DNA of 64,000 nucleotides from Bacillus sp. FJAT-49736 (GCF_018343615.1 NZ_JAGYPI010000002.1:453562-517561), one strand, 5' to 3'. Positions 8,953 to 17,672 are shown, counted from the stretch's first letter. Notes: generated by a model from the letters alone, not told the origin. Numbers and translations are program-made.

Positions 8953-8968
8953 TAGTCACAATTGACTA
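8953..8968. promoter_or_regulatory. PadR-type operator, copy 2
   Basis: Second identical TAGTCACAATTGACTA palindrome with the same ATCATA extension. It lies 32 bp before the exporter start codon, close enough to block transcription or early elongation. Confidence 0.7.
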
Positions 8969-8999
8969 ATCATAAAATATTAAAAAGGAGTGACTTACT

Positions 9000-10121
9000 T
9001 TGTTTCTTGCTTTAAAAGAGTTAAAGCATGGCAAGTTTCGATTTATGATGATTGGAATTATTACAGTTCTTATAGCTTGGCTTGTCTTTATCCTTTCAGG
9101 GTTAGGTAACGGACTTTCTACGCTGAGCGCTGCGGCATTTAAAAATATGAATGCAAATTACGTTACATTCGAGAAAGGTTCAAACGCCTCCATGAGCCGC
9201 TCTCTCTTAAGCGAATCATTAGTCCAGGAGCTAGAAAAACAGGATAATGTCAAAGCAGCTTCGTCAATGGGTTCAACAATGGGAACGGTTTTAAAAGGAA
9301 AAGCCTCTAGTGAAGAGGAAAAAGTAGATATTGCTATATTAGGGATTACTCCCGGAAGTTTTCTTGAACCAACAGTAATAGAAGGAAACCCTCTAAATAA
9401 AAATAACTCTCTAGACGTTATCGCCAATGATACATTAAAAGAGAAGGGCTTTAAAATCGGGGATACACTCACCATCGATGGATCTTTAGAAAAGATGCGT
9501 ATTGTTGGGTTTGTTAAAAATGAAACGTATAATCACTTACCTGCCATTTTTACCACGTTAGATAAATGGCGCTCTATCCAATTTGCAGCACCAGGTTCCA
9601 CTAAGGGGATAAAGGATCCGGTTAATGGTATTATGCTGCAGGGAGAAAATATTGACGCCCAAAAATTAAATAAACAATTTCCAAGAACGGAAATTGTTAC
9701 GAAGGCAGCTGCTGTCCAGGGGATGCCTGGCTACAAAGAAGAAAATGGAACCATCACAATGATGCTTGCTTTCCTTCTTGCCATTTCTGCATTTGTACTT
9801 GCCGTCTTCTTTTATGTGCTCACCTTACAAAAATCAAATCAGTTCGGTATTTTGAAGGCGATTGGCGCTAGTAATCGTTTTCTAGGAAAAGCAATTGTAT
9901 CACAAGTATTTTTATTATCGTTATCCAGTATTGTTATTGGGATACTGCTAACATATGGAACAGCAATTATCCTACCAAATGCAATGCCATTCGCACTTGA
10001 TATTAAACTAGTTATTCTATATGCAATATTATTACTTGTTATTTCTATCTTAAGTTCCTTGATTTCTGTTCGAAAGATAACGAAGATAGACCCACTTCAA
10101 GCAATTGGGAGGATGGAGTAA
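9000..10121 (+). CDS. FtsX-like ABC exporter permease (HrtB/DevC-type)
   Basis: 373 aa. One helix at about 15-37 is followed by a large extracytoplasmic domain (about 45-250) and three C-terminal helices (about 252-275, 295-325, 335-360), the MacB/HrtB permease plan. FGILKAIGAS and the C-terminal IDPLQAIG are typical FtsX motifs. TTG start with AAAAAGGAG eight bases upstream. It overlaps the ATPase gene by one base (TAATG). Probable role: export of a lipophilic or toxic compound under PadR control; the substrate cannot be read from sequence. Confidence 0.88.
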   Translation: MFLALKELKHGKFRFMMIGIITVLIAWLVFILSGLGNGLSTLSAAAFKNMNANYVTFEKGSNASMSRSLLSESLVQELEKQDNVKAASSMGSTMGTVLKGKASSEEEKVDIAILGITPGSFLEPTVIEGNPLNKNNSLDVIANDTLKEKGFKIGDTLTIDGSLEKMRIVGFVKNETYNHLPAIFTTLDKWRSIQFAAPGSTKGIKDPVNGIMLQGENIDAQKLNKQFPRTEIVTKAAAVQGMPGYKEENGTITMMLAFLLAISAFVLAVFFYVLTLQKSNQFGILKAIGASNRFLGKAIVSQVFLLSLSSIVIGILLTYGTAIILPNAMPFALDIKLVILYAILLLVISILSSLISVRKITKIDPLQAIGRME

Positions 10122-10801
10122 TGTCCGGAATACAATTTAAGAATGTTTCAAAGATATACAAGCAAGGGGAATCACAAGTAGTTGCTCTTCAAGATGTATC
10201 TTTTTCAGCTGAAACAGGAGAGTTTATAGCAATCATTGGTCCATCGGGATCAGGCAAAAGTACCTTTTTATCCATTGCTGGTGCACTGCTTCATGCATCA
10301 AAAGGAGAAGTTATCCTTAATGGAAAAAGCATTAACCAATTAAGTCCTAAAGAATTATCCAGAGTACGCCTTGAAGAAATAGGATTTATATTGCAAACTA
10401 GTAATCTCATTCCCTACTTAAATGTTCTTGATCAACTACTAGTTGTTAAAAAGATGGCTGGCAAACTAACAACAAAAGATACGGAATACGCCAAAGAATT
10501 ATTGCAACACCTAGGATTAGGAGACAAGCTAAAAAAACTACCAGAACAGTTATCAGGCGGTGAACGACAACGTACTGCTATTGCTCGCTCCTTTATCAAT
10601 AATCCTTCCATTATTCTTGCCGATGAGCCAACCGCAAGCCTAGATACGAAAAAGGCTCATGAGGTTGTTCAGCTCATTGCAAAGGAAGTAAGATCAAGAA
10701 ATAAGGCAGCTATTATGGTTACACATGATGAACGAATGTTGGAGTACTGTGATAAAGTTTATCGAATGGAAGATGGCAAACTCGAGCTTGCAAATTCGTA
10801 A
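10121..10801 (+). CDS. ABC exporter ATP-binding protein
   Basis: 226 aa, single nucleotide-binding domain of the MacB/LolD type. Walker A GPSGSGKST (about 45-53), Q-loop LQTSNLIPYLNVLDQL, signature LSGGERQRTAIARS, Walker B IILADEPTASLD and the switch histidine in VTHDERM are all intact. It starts on the last base of the permease stop codon, so translation is coupled and the two proteins form one exporter. A GGGAC inverted repeat follows the stop codon. Confidence 0.94.
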   Translation: MSGIQFKNVSKIYKQGESQVVALQDVSFSAETGEFIAIIGPSGSGKSTFLSIAGALLHASKGEVILNGKSINQLSPKELSRVRLEEIGFILQTSNLIPYLNVLDQLLVVKKMAGKLTTKDTEYAKELLQHLGLGDKLKKLPEQLSGGERQRTAIARSFINNPSIILADEPTASLDTKKAHEVVQLIAKEVRSRNKAAIMVTHDERMLEYCDKVYRMEDGKLELANS

Positions 10802-10807
10802 TACAGA

Positions 10808-10851
10808 GGGACGGTTCTCGCGTTTTCTAAAGAAACATCAGAACCGTCCCC
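10808..10851. repeat. Dispersed GGGACGGTTC family, copy 5
   Basis: GGGACGGTTCT and AGAACCGTCCC are perfect arms, followed by CATGTTTT. It lies between the convergent exporter and DUF3189 genes and probably terminates both. Confidence 0.85.
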
Positions 10852-10857
10852 ATGTTT

Positions 10858-11370
10858 TCACTTGTAAGATTTATTTTCTAATATAACCACTTTTTCTCCA
10901 TTTTCGGCTTCCCCTATTTTTTTCGTATTTTCCACTAAACGATAAATATTATCGCAGCACTGTTTGGCACCCATGACTAATAATGGTACTCCAATAAAAT
11001 CAATTCCTAATCCTCTCGAGAAAAATCCACCTATGGACATAACCATTGGTACAGTTGGTGAAGTATTGGAGAAAACAATCTTTTCCTGAAAGTGATGTTT
11101 ATCTTCCAGTAATAGAGTCCATTCTTTTAATGCTTTAACAACCAACTTGTTTCTTTTTCGACCTATGGTATAGACGGAATTTCCCTCTTCATCGATCCCG
11201 TGAAAAATAAGTTTCCCAAAATCCTTTTTCGTTAATTTATTAAAATACTTCACATTTAATATTTGTTCTGTAGTTAGCTTTTTTTGGGATTGTGGTAATT
11301 GCTTTAAATGATATGCAGCAGCCAAGGAAGTGGTATGTGTTCCACCATAATCGTTATAGATATATATCAT
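10858..11370 (-). CDS. DUF3189-family protein
   Basis: 170 aa from the ATG at 11370. The N-terminus MIYIYNDYGGTHTTSLAAAY is the hallmark of DUF3189, found mainly in spore-forming Firmicutes; function unknown. GGGATGATAAC precedes this ATG. An in-frame start at 11466 would add a lysine-rich, low-complexity extension that the family lacks. Near its middle VYTIGRKRNKLVVKAL and later GFFSRGLGIDFIGVPLLVMG continue the family pattern. Convergent with the exporter genes and divergent from the germination operon. Confidence 0.72.
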   Translation of the reverse strand: MIYIYNDYGGTHTTSLAAAYHLKQLPQSQKKLTTEQILNVKYFNKLTKKDFGKLIFHGIDEEGNSVYTIGRKRNKLVVKALKEWTLLLEDKHHFQEKIVFSNTSPTVPMVMSIGGFFSRGLGIDFIGVPLLVMGAKQCCDNIYRLVENTKKIGEAENGEKVVILENKSYK

Positions 11371-11771
11371 GTTATCATCCCTATATTGTTTATAAATATT
11401 ATGTTCCTTCCTTCCATTCCTAATTCTATTTATGGTTTGTCCTTTTTCGAATTTTTTATAATACATCTTTACCTACATTTATCCAAATTGTGCCCCCGCC
11501 ACTTATCTCCATTTTTAGCTAAGGCTGTTTTGTTATAGATTGTTGTTTTTCGTATATTGTTATATATCCTAATATAGTCTTAGCTCGGGCAACTTTTCTT
11601 AAAAAAGTTATTCTTTCATAATCAAAGATCATTTTTGTCTGAAAAAGCAAAAAGTTTAAGAAAAGAGCCATAGATAAAAAGAAATGTATGAAAAAGGATA
11701 AATATACACAATATAAATTATGCCAAATTATAGAAAATTAGTTATGGAAAAGACGGTAGGTGTTCACTTGG

Positions 11772-13301
11772 ATGATCGGTAAATTTTTCCGAAAAAATGT
11801 CGCTCGAGAATCAGAAAATGAGTACAAGCAAGGAGAAATAGCAAGCATTTTCAGTGAAAACCTACAATTTTTTCAGAATATCTATAAAGATTGCTTTGAT
11901 GTTGTTTTTCATTGCTTTGAAACATTAGAAAAGAAACAGGCAGCCCTCATATATATTCAAGGGCTATCCAATACACAAGAATTAAATGAAAACGTGATAA
12001 AAACTCTAATGTCGATTCCAACACTTTCGGAAGAAACATATCCAATAATTCCTGTTTCGCAAATAATAAAAAAGAAAACGTACAGTGAGTGTATCGAGTC
12101 CATTAGTTCCGGCCTCCCAATTCTTATTATAGATGGTGCCCCCTCCGCTCTTTCATTGGGACTTGCAAAACAAGAAAATCGAAGTATTGAGGAGCCTGTA
12201 GGAGAATCCGTTATCCGCGGGCCGCGCGAGGGATTTAATGAAGTAATCGCCATTAACACATCTTTATTAAGAAGAAAAATACGTAGTCCTCAATTAAAAA
12301 TGATCCAAATGAAAATTGGAAAGTATTCGCAAACAACCGTCGTCTTAACCTATATTGAGGGGCTGGCAACTGCTCCACTCATAGAGGAAGTGAAGCAAAG
12401 GTTAGACAAGATTGACATTGATGGGGTATTAGAAAGCAGTTATATTGAAGAAATGATTGAAGACACACCTCTATCGCCTTTCCCACAATTATTAGCAACG
12501 GAAAGACCAGATACGGTGGTAGCCAATTTGCTGGAAGGACGAATAGCCATCCTGGTAGACGGGACACCTTTCTCATTAATAGCCCCGGTAACCTTATTCT
12601 CATTTTTGCAATCATCGGAGGACTATTATGAAAGATATATCATAAGTACCTTGATTAGATGGATTCGATATCCCTTCTTTTTAGTCTCATTACTGCTGCC
12701 TTCTATTTATATTGCGCTGACAACCTTTCATCAGGAAATGATTCCAACTGATTTGCTCATTTCCATGGCATCAGCAAGAGAGTTTGTTCCTTTTCCTACC
12801 TTTTTCGAAGCTTTGCTAATGGAAGTTACGTTCGAAGCATTGCGAGAAGCTGGGGTACGTCTGCCAAAACAAATTGGATCGGCTGTTAGTATTGTAGGGG
12901 CACTCGTTATCGGTCAAGCAGCCGTTCAAGCGGGAATTGTTTCCCCTGCTATGGTCATTGTTGTATCGATAACTGGAATCGCCTCGTTCATGATTCCAAG
13001 ATATTATTTAGGTTTTTCCATCAGATTATTACGATTCCCTATGATGATTTTAGCAGGAACTTTAGGGATACTTGGCATTATTCTTGGCCTTTGTGGGATA
13101 CTGATCCACTTATGTAAACTTCGATCGTTCGGAGTCCCTTATTTATCCACCTTGGCTCCTGCCCATGCAGACGAATATAAGGATACCTTAGTTCGGGCTC
13201 CGTTTTGGAAGTTTAATACACGACCGCGACTAACAGGAAAGTATAATAAATTTCGACAATCCCGTAACCAAAAACCGAAACCACCAAAGGAATCTTTATA
13301 G
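11772..13301 (+). CDS. Spore germinant receptor A subunit (GerA/SpoVAF family)
   Basis: About 509 aa. Residues 1-270 form the cytoplasmic N-terminal region of GerA proteins, with the conserved PREGFNE and IRSPQLKM. The second half carries hydrophobic helices (about 300-320, 375-400, 410-430) with PFPTFFEALLMEVTFE and GSAVSIVGALVIGQAAVQAG, which are family signatures. It sits in the spore inner membrane and forms the receptor with B, C and D subunits. The ATG at 11772 is preferred because GGTAGGTG lies 9 bases upstream; a GTG at 11760 is the alternative. The tail is basic and proline-rich. First gene of an A-C-D-B operon. Confidence 0.94.
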   Translation: MIGKFFRKNVARESENEYKQGEIASIFSENLQFFQNIYKDCFDVVFHCFETLEKKQAALIYIQGLSNTQELNENVIKTLMSIPTLSEETYPIIPVSQIIKKKTYSECIESISSGLPILIIDGAPSALSLGLAKQENRSIEEPVGESVIRGPREGFNEVIAINTSLLRRKIRSPQLKMIQMKIGKYSQTTVVLTYIEGLATAPLIEEVKQRLDKIDIDGVLESSYIEEMIEDTPLSPFPQLLATERPDTVVANLLEGRIAILVDGTPFSLIAPVTLFSFLQSSEDYYERYIISTLIRWIRYPFFLVSLLLPSIYIALTTFHQEMIPTDLLISMASAREFVPFPTFFEALLMEVTFEALREAGVRLPKQIGSAVSIVGALVIGQAAVQAGIVSPAMVIVVSITGIASFMIPRYYLGFSIRLLRFPMMILAGTLGILGIILGLCGILIHLCKLRSFGVPYLSTLAPAHADEYKDTLVRAPFWKFNTRPRLTGKYNKFRQSRNQKPKPPKESL

Positions 13302-13313
13302 AGGGAGTTATTC

Positions 13314-14468
13314 ATGTATAAATTCATGTTGCCTTTATTCGTCATCTCACTTTTGTTAAGTGGTTGTGGAAATGTGAAGGAGCTTAATGAACTAGCCATT
13401 ATATTAGGAGCAGCTATCGATTTAACTGAAAAAGGAGAAATTGATCTAACCGTTCAATTTTTAAATCCTCATAGTACCAGTTCGAGCGGAGGTGGTGGAG
13501 CTGGTGGCGGCGGAGGAAAATTCACCATTGTTCGTTCTGCAAAAGGGTTAACCGTTGCCGACGCCATTTCCAAGCTTCAAGAAGTTATTCCACGAAAAAT
13601 ATTTTGGGGACATTGTAATGTCTTTATATTCGGGAAAAGGTTAGCCCGTCAAGGAATACTGGACGCTGTTGATTATATTGTTCGTGCTCCTCAAACAAGA
13701 GAGCAAGCTCTTTTATTTATAAGTGATGGCGATGCAAAGGAGTGCTTGAATGTAGACCCGCCATTGGAGAAACAGGCAGGACGAGTTTTAACCTTACTGT
13801 CCAAACAGCATATATTATTGAGTGTTTCTGTAAAGGATTTTATGGAAATGAAGTTAGGGTCTACAAACAACACCTTCCTTCCATATATAACGAAATTGCC
13901 ACCGAATCCAACAGATCCACCACAAGGAACGATACCTTATATTAAAGGAACAGCACTTTTAAAAAACGGGAAAATGGTTGGCATTTTAGATGATTCACTA
14001 ACTCGCGGAATCATGTGGTTGAGAAATGAGGTAAAAGAAAGTCAGGTGGTTGTACAAAATCCTTTAGGTGAAAAAGGGACCATTACATTAGCTCCCTTTC
14101 AAGCAACCATTAAATTGATTCCTCTCATTCAAGATGGTCGCTGGAAAATGATTGCCAAGGCTTCTGCAAAAGGTGAAATTACAGAAAATGTGACTAATCT
14201 TAATGTCATGAACCCGAATACAGTCAAAAAGGTTGAGAAAGCAATGGAGAAGGATATTAGCACACGTATAAGGCAATCCTTTAACCAATTGCAAAGAAAG
14301 AACAATACGGACATTGTCGGCTTTGCGGAGGAGTTCCATCGTAAATATCCAAAGGAATGGAATAGGGAAGAAAAACATTGGGATGATATTTTTCATACTT
14401 TGCCGCTTGATATTCAAATAGATGCGCATATCATTGGCCCTGGACTTCTGACTATTCCTTCTGATTAA
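13314..14468 (+). CDS. Spore germinant receptor C subunit, lipoprotein (Ger(x)C family)
   Basis: 384 aa. The signal peptide ends in the lipobox LLSGC (C18), as expected for GerC lipoproteins on the outer face of the inner membrane. ELNELAIILGAAID and the later VEKAMEKDISTRI are family motifs. A glycine-rich loop (residues about 59-69, GGGGAGGGGGK) interrupts the first domain and may be a flexible insertion. It starts 12 bases after the A gene with GAGGGAG upstream. Confidence 0.94.
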   Translation: MYKFMLPLFVISLLLSGCGNVKELNELAIILGAAIDLTEKGEIDLTVQFLNPHSTSSSGGGGAGGGGGKFTIVRSAKGLTVADAISKLQEVIPRKIFWGHCNVFIFGKRLARQGILDAVDYIVRAPQTREQALLFISDGDAKECLNVDPPLEKQAGRVLTLLSKQHILLSVSVKDFMEMKLGSTNNTFLPYITKLPPNPTDPPQGTIPYIKGTALLKNGKMVGILDDSLTRGIMWLRNEVKESQVVVQNPLGEKGTITLAPFQATIKLIPLIQDGRWKMIAKASAKGEITENVTNLNVMNPNTVKKVEKAMEKDISTRIRQSFNQLQRKNNTDIVGFAEEFHRKYPKEWNREEKHWDDIFHTLPLDIQIDAHIIGPGLLTIPSD

Positions 14469-14490
14469 GAAAGACAGGAGTGAAGAGCCG

Positions 14491-14715
14491 TTGGTAGTAA
14501 TCAAAGTGATAGGGGTCATCTTATTTACATTCATACTTACGTTATCGCAGCTACCATATTTAAAGAAGAAGACCAAAAAAGAAAAATGGGCTTATACTAT
14601 TATCACATTCATGAGCTTGGCTATTGCCGCTCTGCTCATTGTAAAGCCTGATTTACCTGGACCAACTCAACTGGTAGAGAGACTTTATCCAAATTTATCA
14701 AGAATACTTAAATAG
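14491..14715 (+). CDS. Small two-helix protein of the germinant receptor operon (D-subunit type)
   Basis: 74 aa. Two hydrophobic segments at about 3-20 and 35-53 are separated by a strongly basic loop (KKKTKKEK), with a short polar C-terminus. Such small two-TM proteins are known as D subunits in several GerA-type operons, where they modulate receptor output. TTG start with AGGAGTG eight bases upstream, 22 bases after the C gene. The position between C and B is direct evidence that it belongs to the receptor. Confidence 0.82.
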   Translation: MVVIKVIGVILFTFILTLSQLPYLKKKTKKEKWAYTIITFMSLAIAALLIVKPDLPGPTQLVERLYPNLSRILK

Positions 14716-14822
14716 ATCCTTATATAGAGCAAATAGCTTTTTCACTAAGAGAATGAATATCTATAGTTTTCTTTGTGCCTAAAATAAATTGGAGATAGGG
14801 TGCATCAGGAGGGAAGAAACAA

Positions 14823-15932
14823 ATGTCGGCAAAAAAAATAAACATATCAGCCTCCCAAATGGGACTTCTCATGTACCCATCCGTCATCGCAACGGGGATA
14901 ATAAATTTACCTCTTATAACAGGCCAAGTAGCGAAACAAGATGCCTGGATTTCTCCCATTTGGGGATCCTTCATCGGCGTCATTGCTGTATGGATTGCGT
15001 ATCAATTAAATAAGAGCTTCCCTGACAAATCCTTTATCCAATATTCTGAAGTTGTAGTTGGGAAATTTATTGGAAAAATAATTGGCTTTTTATATCTATT
15101 CTTTCTCCTCCATATCAATGGATTCGTCGTAAGAGAGTATACCCAGTTTGTTTGGGGTTCCTTTTTAAATGATACGCCGATGATTATTATTTCTGCTATT
15201 ATGATTATTTTTAGTGCTTATGCTATTTATGGCGGCCTGGAGGTGATTGCTCGACTAGGTCAAATCCTTTTTCCGTTCTTTTTCTTCCCACTATGTCTTT
15301 TATTATTTATATTACTTATCTTTATGCATCCGAAAAATATATTACCAATTATGGAGCGTGGTATACTCCCTTCTATTAAAGGCGGGATTGTTCTTTCCTC
15401 ATGGTACAGTGAATTATTTCTCATTTCCTTTTTCTTGCCATATATCAAAGAGAAATCCAAAGGGTTAAAGTGGGGAATCTATACAGGAATTTTGATAACC
15501 TTTACCTTTATGTTTGTTAATCTTGTCACGATTTTTGTTTTAGGAAGATTTTCTTTCTATGCGGTAACCCCATTACTTACGGTAGTGCGTTACATAAGTC
15601 TAGGCGAATTTTTTCAGCATGTTGAAGCGGGGCTTCTAGCCATATGGTTGATAGGGACCTTCATCAAGATTACAACACTTTATTATATCGTTATAAAGGT
15701 AGCCTCTCAGTGGCTGAACCTGCCTGATGAAAAAACACTGATCTTCCCTCTAGGTTTTTTACTTTTAATCAGTAGTATATGGGCTTCCAAAAGTGTTCAA
15801 CAGGTAGCAAGTTTCATCCTTCATTATTTACCGATGTATCATTTCACTTTCTTTATTGGTATACCATTTCTTATACTCATTATTAATAGTGTTAAAAATA
15901 AAGTATTAAAAGGGAAGCAATCCAGCGGTTAA
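14823..15932 (+). CDS. Spore germinant receptor B subunit (GerB, APC superfamily)
   Basis: 369 aa with about ten membrane helices and almost no soluble domain. ISASQMGLLMYPSVIATGI at the N-terminus and later GGLEVIARLGQILFP are GerB-family features. By homology to amino-acid transporters this subunit binds the germinant. AGGAGGGA precedes the ATG. It closes the operon about 107 bases after the D gene; a GGGAC repeat follows the stop codon. Confidence 0.94.
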   Translation: MSAKKINISASQMGLLMYPSVIATGIINLPLITGQVAKQDAWISPIWGSFIGVIAVWIAYQLNKSFPDKSFIQYSEVVVGKFIGKIIGFLYLFFLLHINGFVVREYTQFVWGSFLNDTPMIIISAIMIIFSAYAIYGGLEVIARLGQILFPFFFFPLCLLLFILLIFMHPKNILPIMERGILPSIKGGIVLSSWYSELFLISFFLPYIKEKSKGLKWGIYTGILITFTFMFVNLVTIFVLGRFSFYAVTPLLTVVRYISLGEFFQHVEAGLLAIWLIGTFIKITTLYYIVIKVASQWLNLPDEKTLIFPLGFLLLISSIWASKSVQQVASFILHYLPMYHFTFFIGIPFLILIINSVKNKVLKGKQSSG

Positions 15933-15938
15933 AACAGA

Positions 15939-15978
15939 GGGACAGTTCTTATGTTTACCAAAAACTCGAGAATGTCCC
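15939..15978. repeat. Dispersed GGGACGGTTC family, degenerate copy 6
   Basis: GGGACAGTTCT pairs imperfectly with CGAGAATGTCCC. It follows the germination operon stop codon and may act as its terminator. Confidence 0.7.
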
Positions 15979-16239
15979 GATGTATTTCGCTTTGTCTATT
16001 GAGTTATATTGTTCAAATAGCACATTATTATGGGAAAATTCCACTCGTCTACTCACTGATTTTGTTCCAATAAGCTCGTTTTCCGTTTTTCCATCACATC
16101 ATCTTTTTCAGGCACGTTCAACCTGTGATCGTCCCCGCTTATCCCATCTATCGTCATTTCAGGGCACAGTCAACCTTTGCTTATTTCCGATTTTTACCAC
16201 ATAACTGATTTTGTCCAATAAATCTCTGGAAAAATCACA
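15979..16239. other. Gene-free stretch with degenerate 52-bp duplication
   Basis: No ribosome site or credible ORF. GGCACGTTCAACCT (around 16111) and GGCACAGTCAACCT (around 16163) recur 52 bp apart. ACTGATTTTGT-TCCAATAA (about 16055) recurs as ACTGATTTTGTCCAATAA (about 16205). This looks like an eroded member of the phased arrays described elsewhere. Confidence 0.5.
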
Positions 16240-16285
16240 GGGACGGTTTTCATGTTTTCAAAAAAGAAACAAAAGAACCGTCCCC
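16240..16285. repeat. Dispersed GGGACGGTTC family, copy 7
   Basis: GGGACGGTTTT and AGAACCGTCCCC form the arms, followed by CATGTT. The loop is A-rich. Confidence 0.8.
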
Positions 16286-16375
16286 ATGTTACTTCAATCA
16301 ATTTATTTTTAAAATATCTTAAAACCCAAATATAAATGTCGATATTAATAGTATCGTGTCGAAATTTGATAATGA

Positions 16376-16476
16376 TGACGGAATCAGTTTCCGATAAAAG
16401 CATACTTATTGAAAAATAAGGACGCAAAGCTGCGGGCCTAAAGCATTGAATGCTATGGTAGCCGAGCCGCCGTTTT
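16376..16476 (+). promoter_or_regulatory. c-di-GMP-I (GEMM) riboswitch
   Basis: The conserved core is clear: a hairpin closed by a GAAA loop (CTTATTGAAAAATAAG), then GGACGCAAAGC, GGGCCTAA (the tetraloop receptor), a second hairpin AGCATTGAATGCT, and ATGGTAGCCGAGC. ACGG at 16377 can pair with CCGT at 16470 to close P1. It ends 94 bases before the DUF2187 start codon. The aptamer 3' end AGCCGCC is complementary to the ribosome site GGAGGCT of that gene, so control at translation is possible; no clear terminator was seen. Confidence 0.92.
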
Positions 16477-16569
16477 CTTTTGAGCTTCTATAAAGGATGC
16501 TGAGTTTTTTGGAGTCTATGGGGACAATTCCCAAAAGATAAACACAGTGATTGTGAGGAGGCTTTATTA

Positions 16570-16752
16570 ATGAGAAACAAAATAGCAAATTTAGGTGATG
16601 AAATCATCTCTATCAGCGAGATTAAAGGAATTGTACAAAAAATATATCAAAATTCTGTTTTAATTAATATCACTGAAAATAATTCCGGTAAGGAATTTCT
16701 AAATAATAAAACGATTATTTCGCATAAAAAATATTTAATCGCAAATAAATGA
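16570..16752 (+). CDS. DUF2187-like small protein downstream of a c-di-GMP riboswitch
   Basis: 60 aa, no membrane segment. IANLGDEIISISEIKGIVQKI and YQNSVLINITEN followed by ISHKKYLI resemble the DUF2187/YkvS type of small beta-strand proteins (SH3-like fold predicted for the family). GAGGAGG lies 10 bases before the ATG. The riboswitch places it in the c-di-GMP regulon, meaning sessile versus motile control. A strong terminator follows, so it is monocistronic. Function unknown. Confidence 0.82.
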   Translation: MRNKIANLGDEIISISEIKGIVQKIYQNSVLINITENNSGKEFLNNKTIISHKKYLIANK

Positions 16753-16811
16753 ATAAATCACATGTAATTAGAAGTATTTAAAGGAAGTAAAAAGAAATAA
16801 TTGAAATTACA

Positions 16812-16845
16812 ATAAAGCCCCTCTAGCTGGAGGGGCTTTATTGTG
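16812..16845 (+). terminator. Terminator of the DUF2187 gene
   Basis: ATAAAGCCCCTC and GAGGGGCTTTAT pair around TAGCTG, followed by TGTGTTT. The stem is A/T symmetric and may also stop transcription of the convergent gene. Confidence 0.88.
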
Positions 16846-16911
16846 TTTGAGTGGCTCTAGGGTGTAATAATATTTTGCTATTACGATAACCAAGTCATAC
16901 ACTTTTTTTGG

Positions 16912-17274
16912 TCATTTTTTAGGTATTGCACCCATACTTTCTAAAATAATCTTTGCATCCGAGCTTAAAAATTCCACCGTTTCATCTTTAAAGAATAAAA
17001 TAAAATGATCTTTCAGTACGATTCTTATCCCCCTCACATCAAAGTTCGTTGCATAATGATTAATAGTATTAATGACTGCAACATCACTTCGATTCAGAGG
17101 CTCCTTATTCGATTGGTTTGTCAAAAAATCAAATGCTGACTTTAGCTTTCCTTTTAATCGATGCTTATTTTGACTCAAGATTTCTATATTATCCTCTATG
17201 TTTTTTCTTACGGATATAAGATCATGATCATCTAAACTCTTTGCAATTTCGGTCATTATTTCTCTTAGTTCCAT
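16912..17274 (-). CDS. Hypothetical protein (120 aa)
   Basis: Not recognised. No signal peptide or membrane segment. The first 60 residues are strongly helical and charged (ISVRKNIEDNIEILSQ and HRLKGKLKSAFDFL); the second half has alternating hydrophobic residues (GIRIVLKDHFILFFKD) that suggest beta strands. GAAAGGATTATAAAC precedes the ATG. Monocistronic and convergent with the DUF2187 gene. The helical-then-strand plan recalls small immunity-type proteins but there is no direct evidence. Confidence 0.6.
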   Translation of the reverse strand: MELREIMTEIAKSLDDHDLISVRKNIEDNIEILSQNKHRLKGKLKSAFDFLTNQSNKEPLNRSDVAVINTINHYATNFDVRGIRIVLKDHFILFFKDETVEFLSSDAKIILESMGAIPKK

Positions 17275-17434
17275 GTTTATAATCCTTTCTAATAAACAAA
17301 AACCAAAACATGTATTTTATATATTCCTTTATTATCATCGGCTAATTATTAGAATATTTTAGAGTTTTAACACACCTTTACAAAAACTTAACATTACACT
17401 ATTTGTTCGGATTTTTTTATTTCACCGTTTTACA

Positions 17435-17483
17435 AAGGGATGGTTCACTTGTTTCTTAAATAGAAGCAAGTGAACCATCCTTT
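17435..17483. repeat. Dispersed GGGACGGTTC family, extended copy 8
   Basis: AAAGGATGG-type arms extended by CACTTG: AAAGGGATGGTTCACTTG pairs with CAAGTGAACCATCCTTT around a short loop, giving the longest stem of the family in the window (about 20 bp). Confidence 0.82.
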
Positions 17484-17519
17484 CGTTATACCGTCTCCAA
17501 ATGATTACAAATCACTGAT

Positions 17520-17585
17520 GTTTTCTGAGGATACAAAGCGGTGAGTCTAATGTGCTGAATCAGTACTATGATTGTATAGTTGCCA
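17520..17585 (+). promoter_or_regulatory. Possible degenerate GEMM-like aptamer
   Basis: The order of elements resembles the intact riboswitch at 16.4 kb: GGATACAAAGC, then AGTCTAA, a hairpin GTGCTGAATCAGTAC, then TATGATTGTATAGTTGCC. Several conserved positions deviate (GGACGC is GGATAC here) and the first hairpin is weak. A terminator follows at 17639 but no plus-strand gene lies beyond it. Treat as a remnant or chance resemblance. Confidence 0.3.
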
Positions 17586-17638
17586 TAAAAAAGAAATGCT
17601 ATGGTTAATTGTCATTGCATTTTTTCAGACGCAATGAA

Positions 17639-17672
17639 GGGAGCTACCGATTATCGATAGCTCCCTCCTTTT
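17639..17672 (+). terminator. Terminator-like hairpin
   Basis: GGGAGCTA and TAGCTCCC pair around an 11-base loop, with TCCTTTT on the plus-strand side. It lies 100 bases beyond the stop of the convergent protease gene and belongs to no visible plus-strand gene. Confidence 0.65.

Noticed and set aside
14088-14576. 162-residue minus-strand ORF
   Set aside because: Antisense to the germinant receptor C subunit; no ribosome site and no family.
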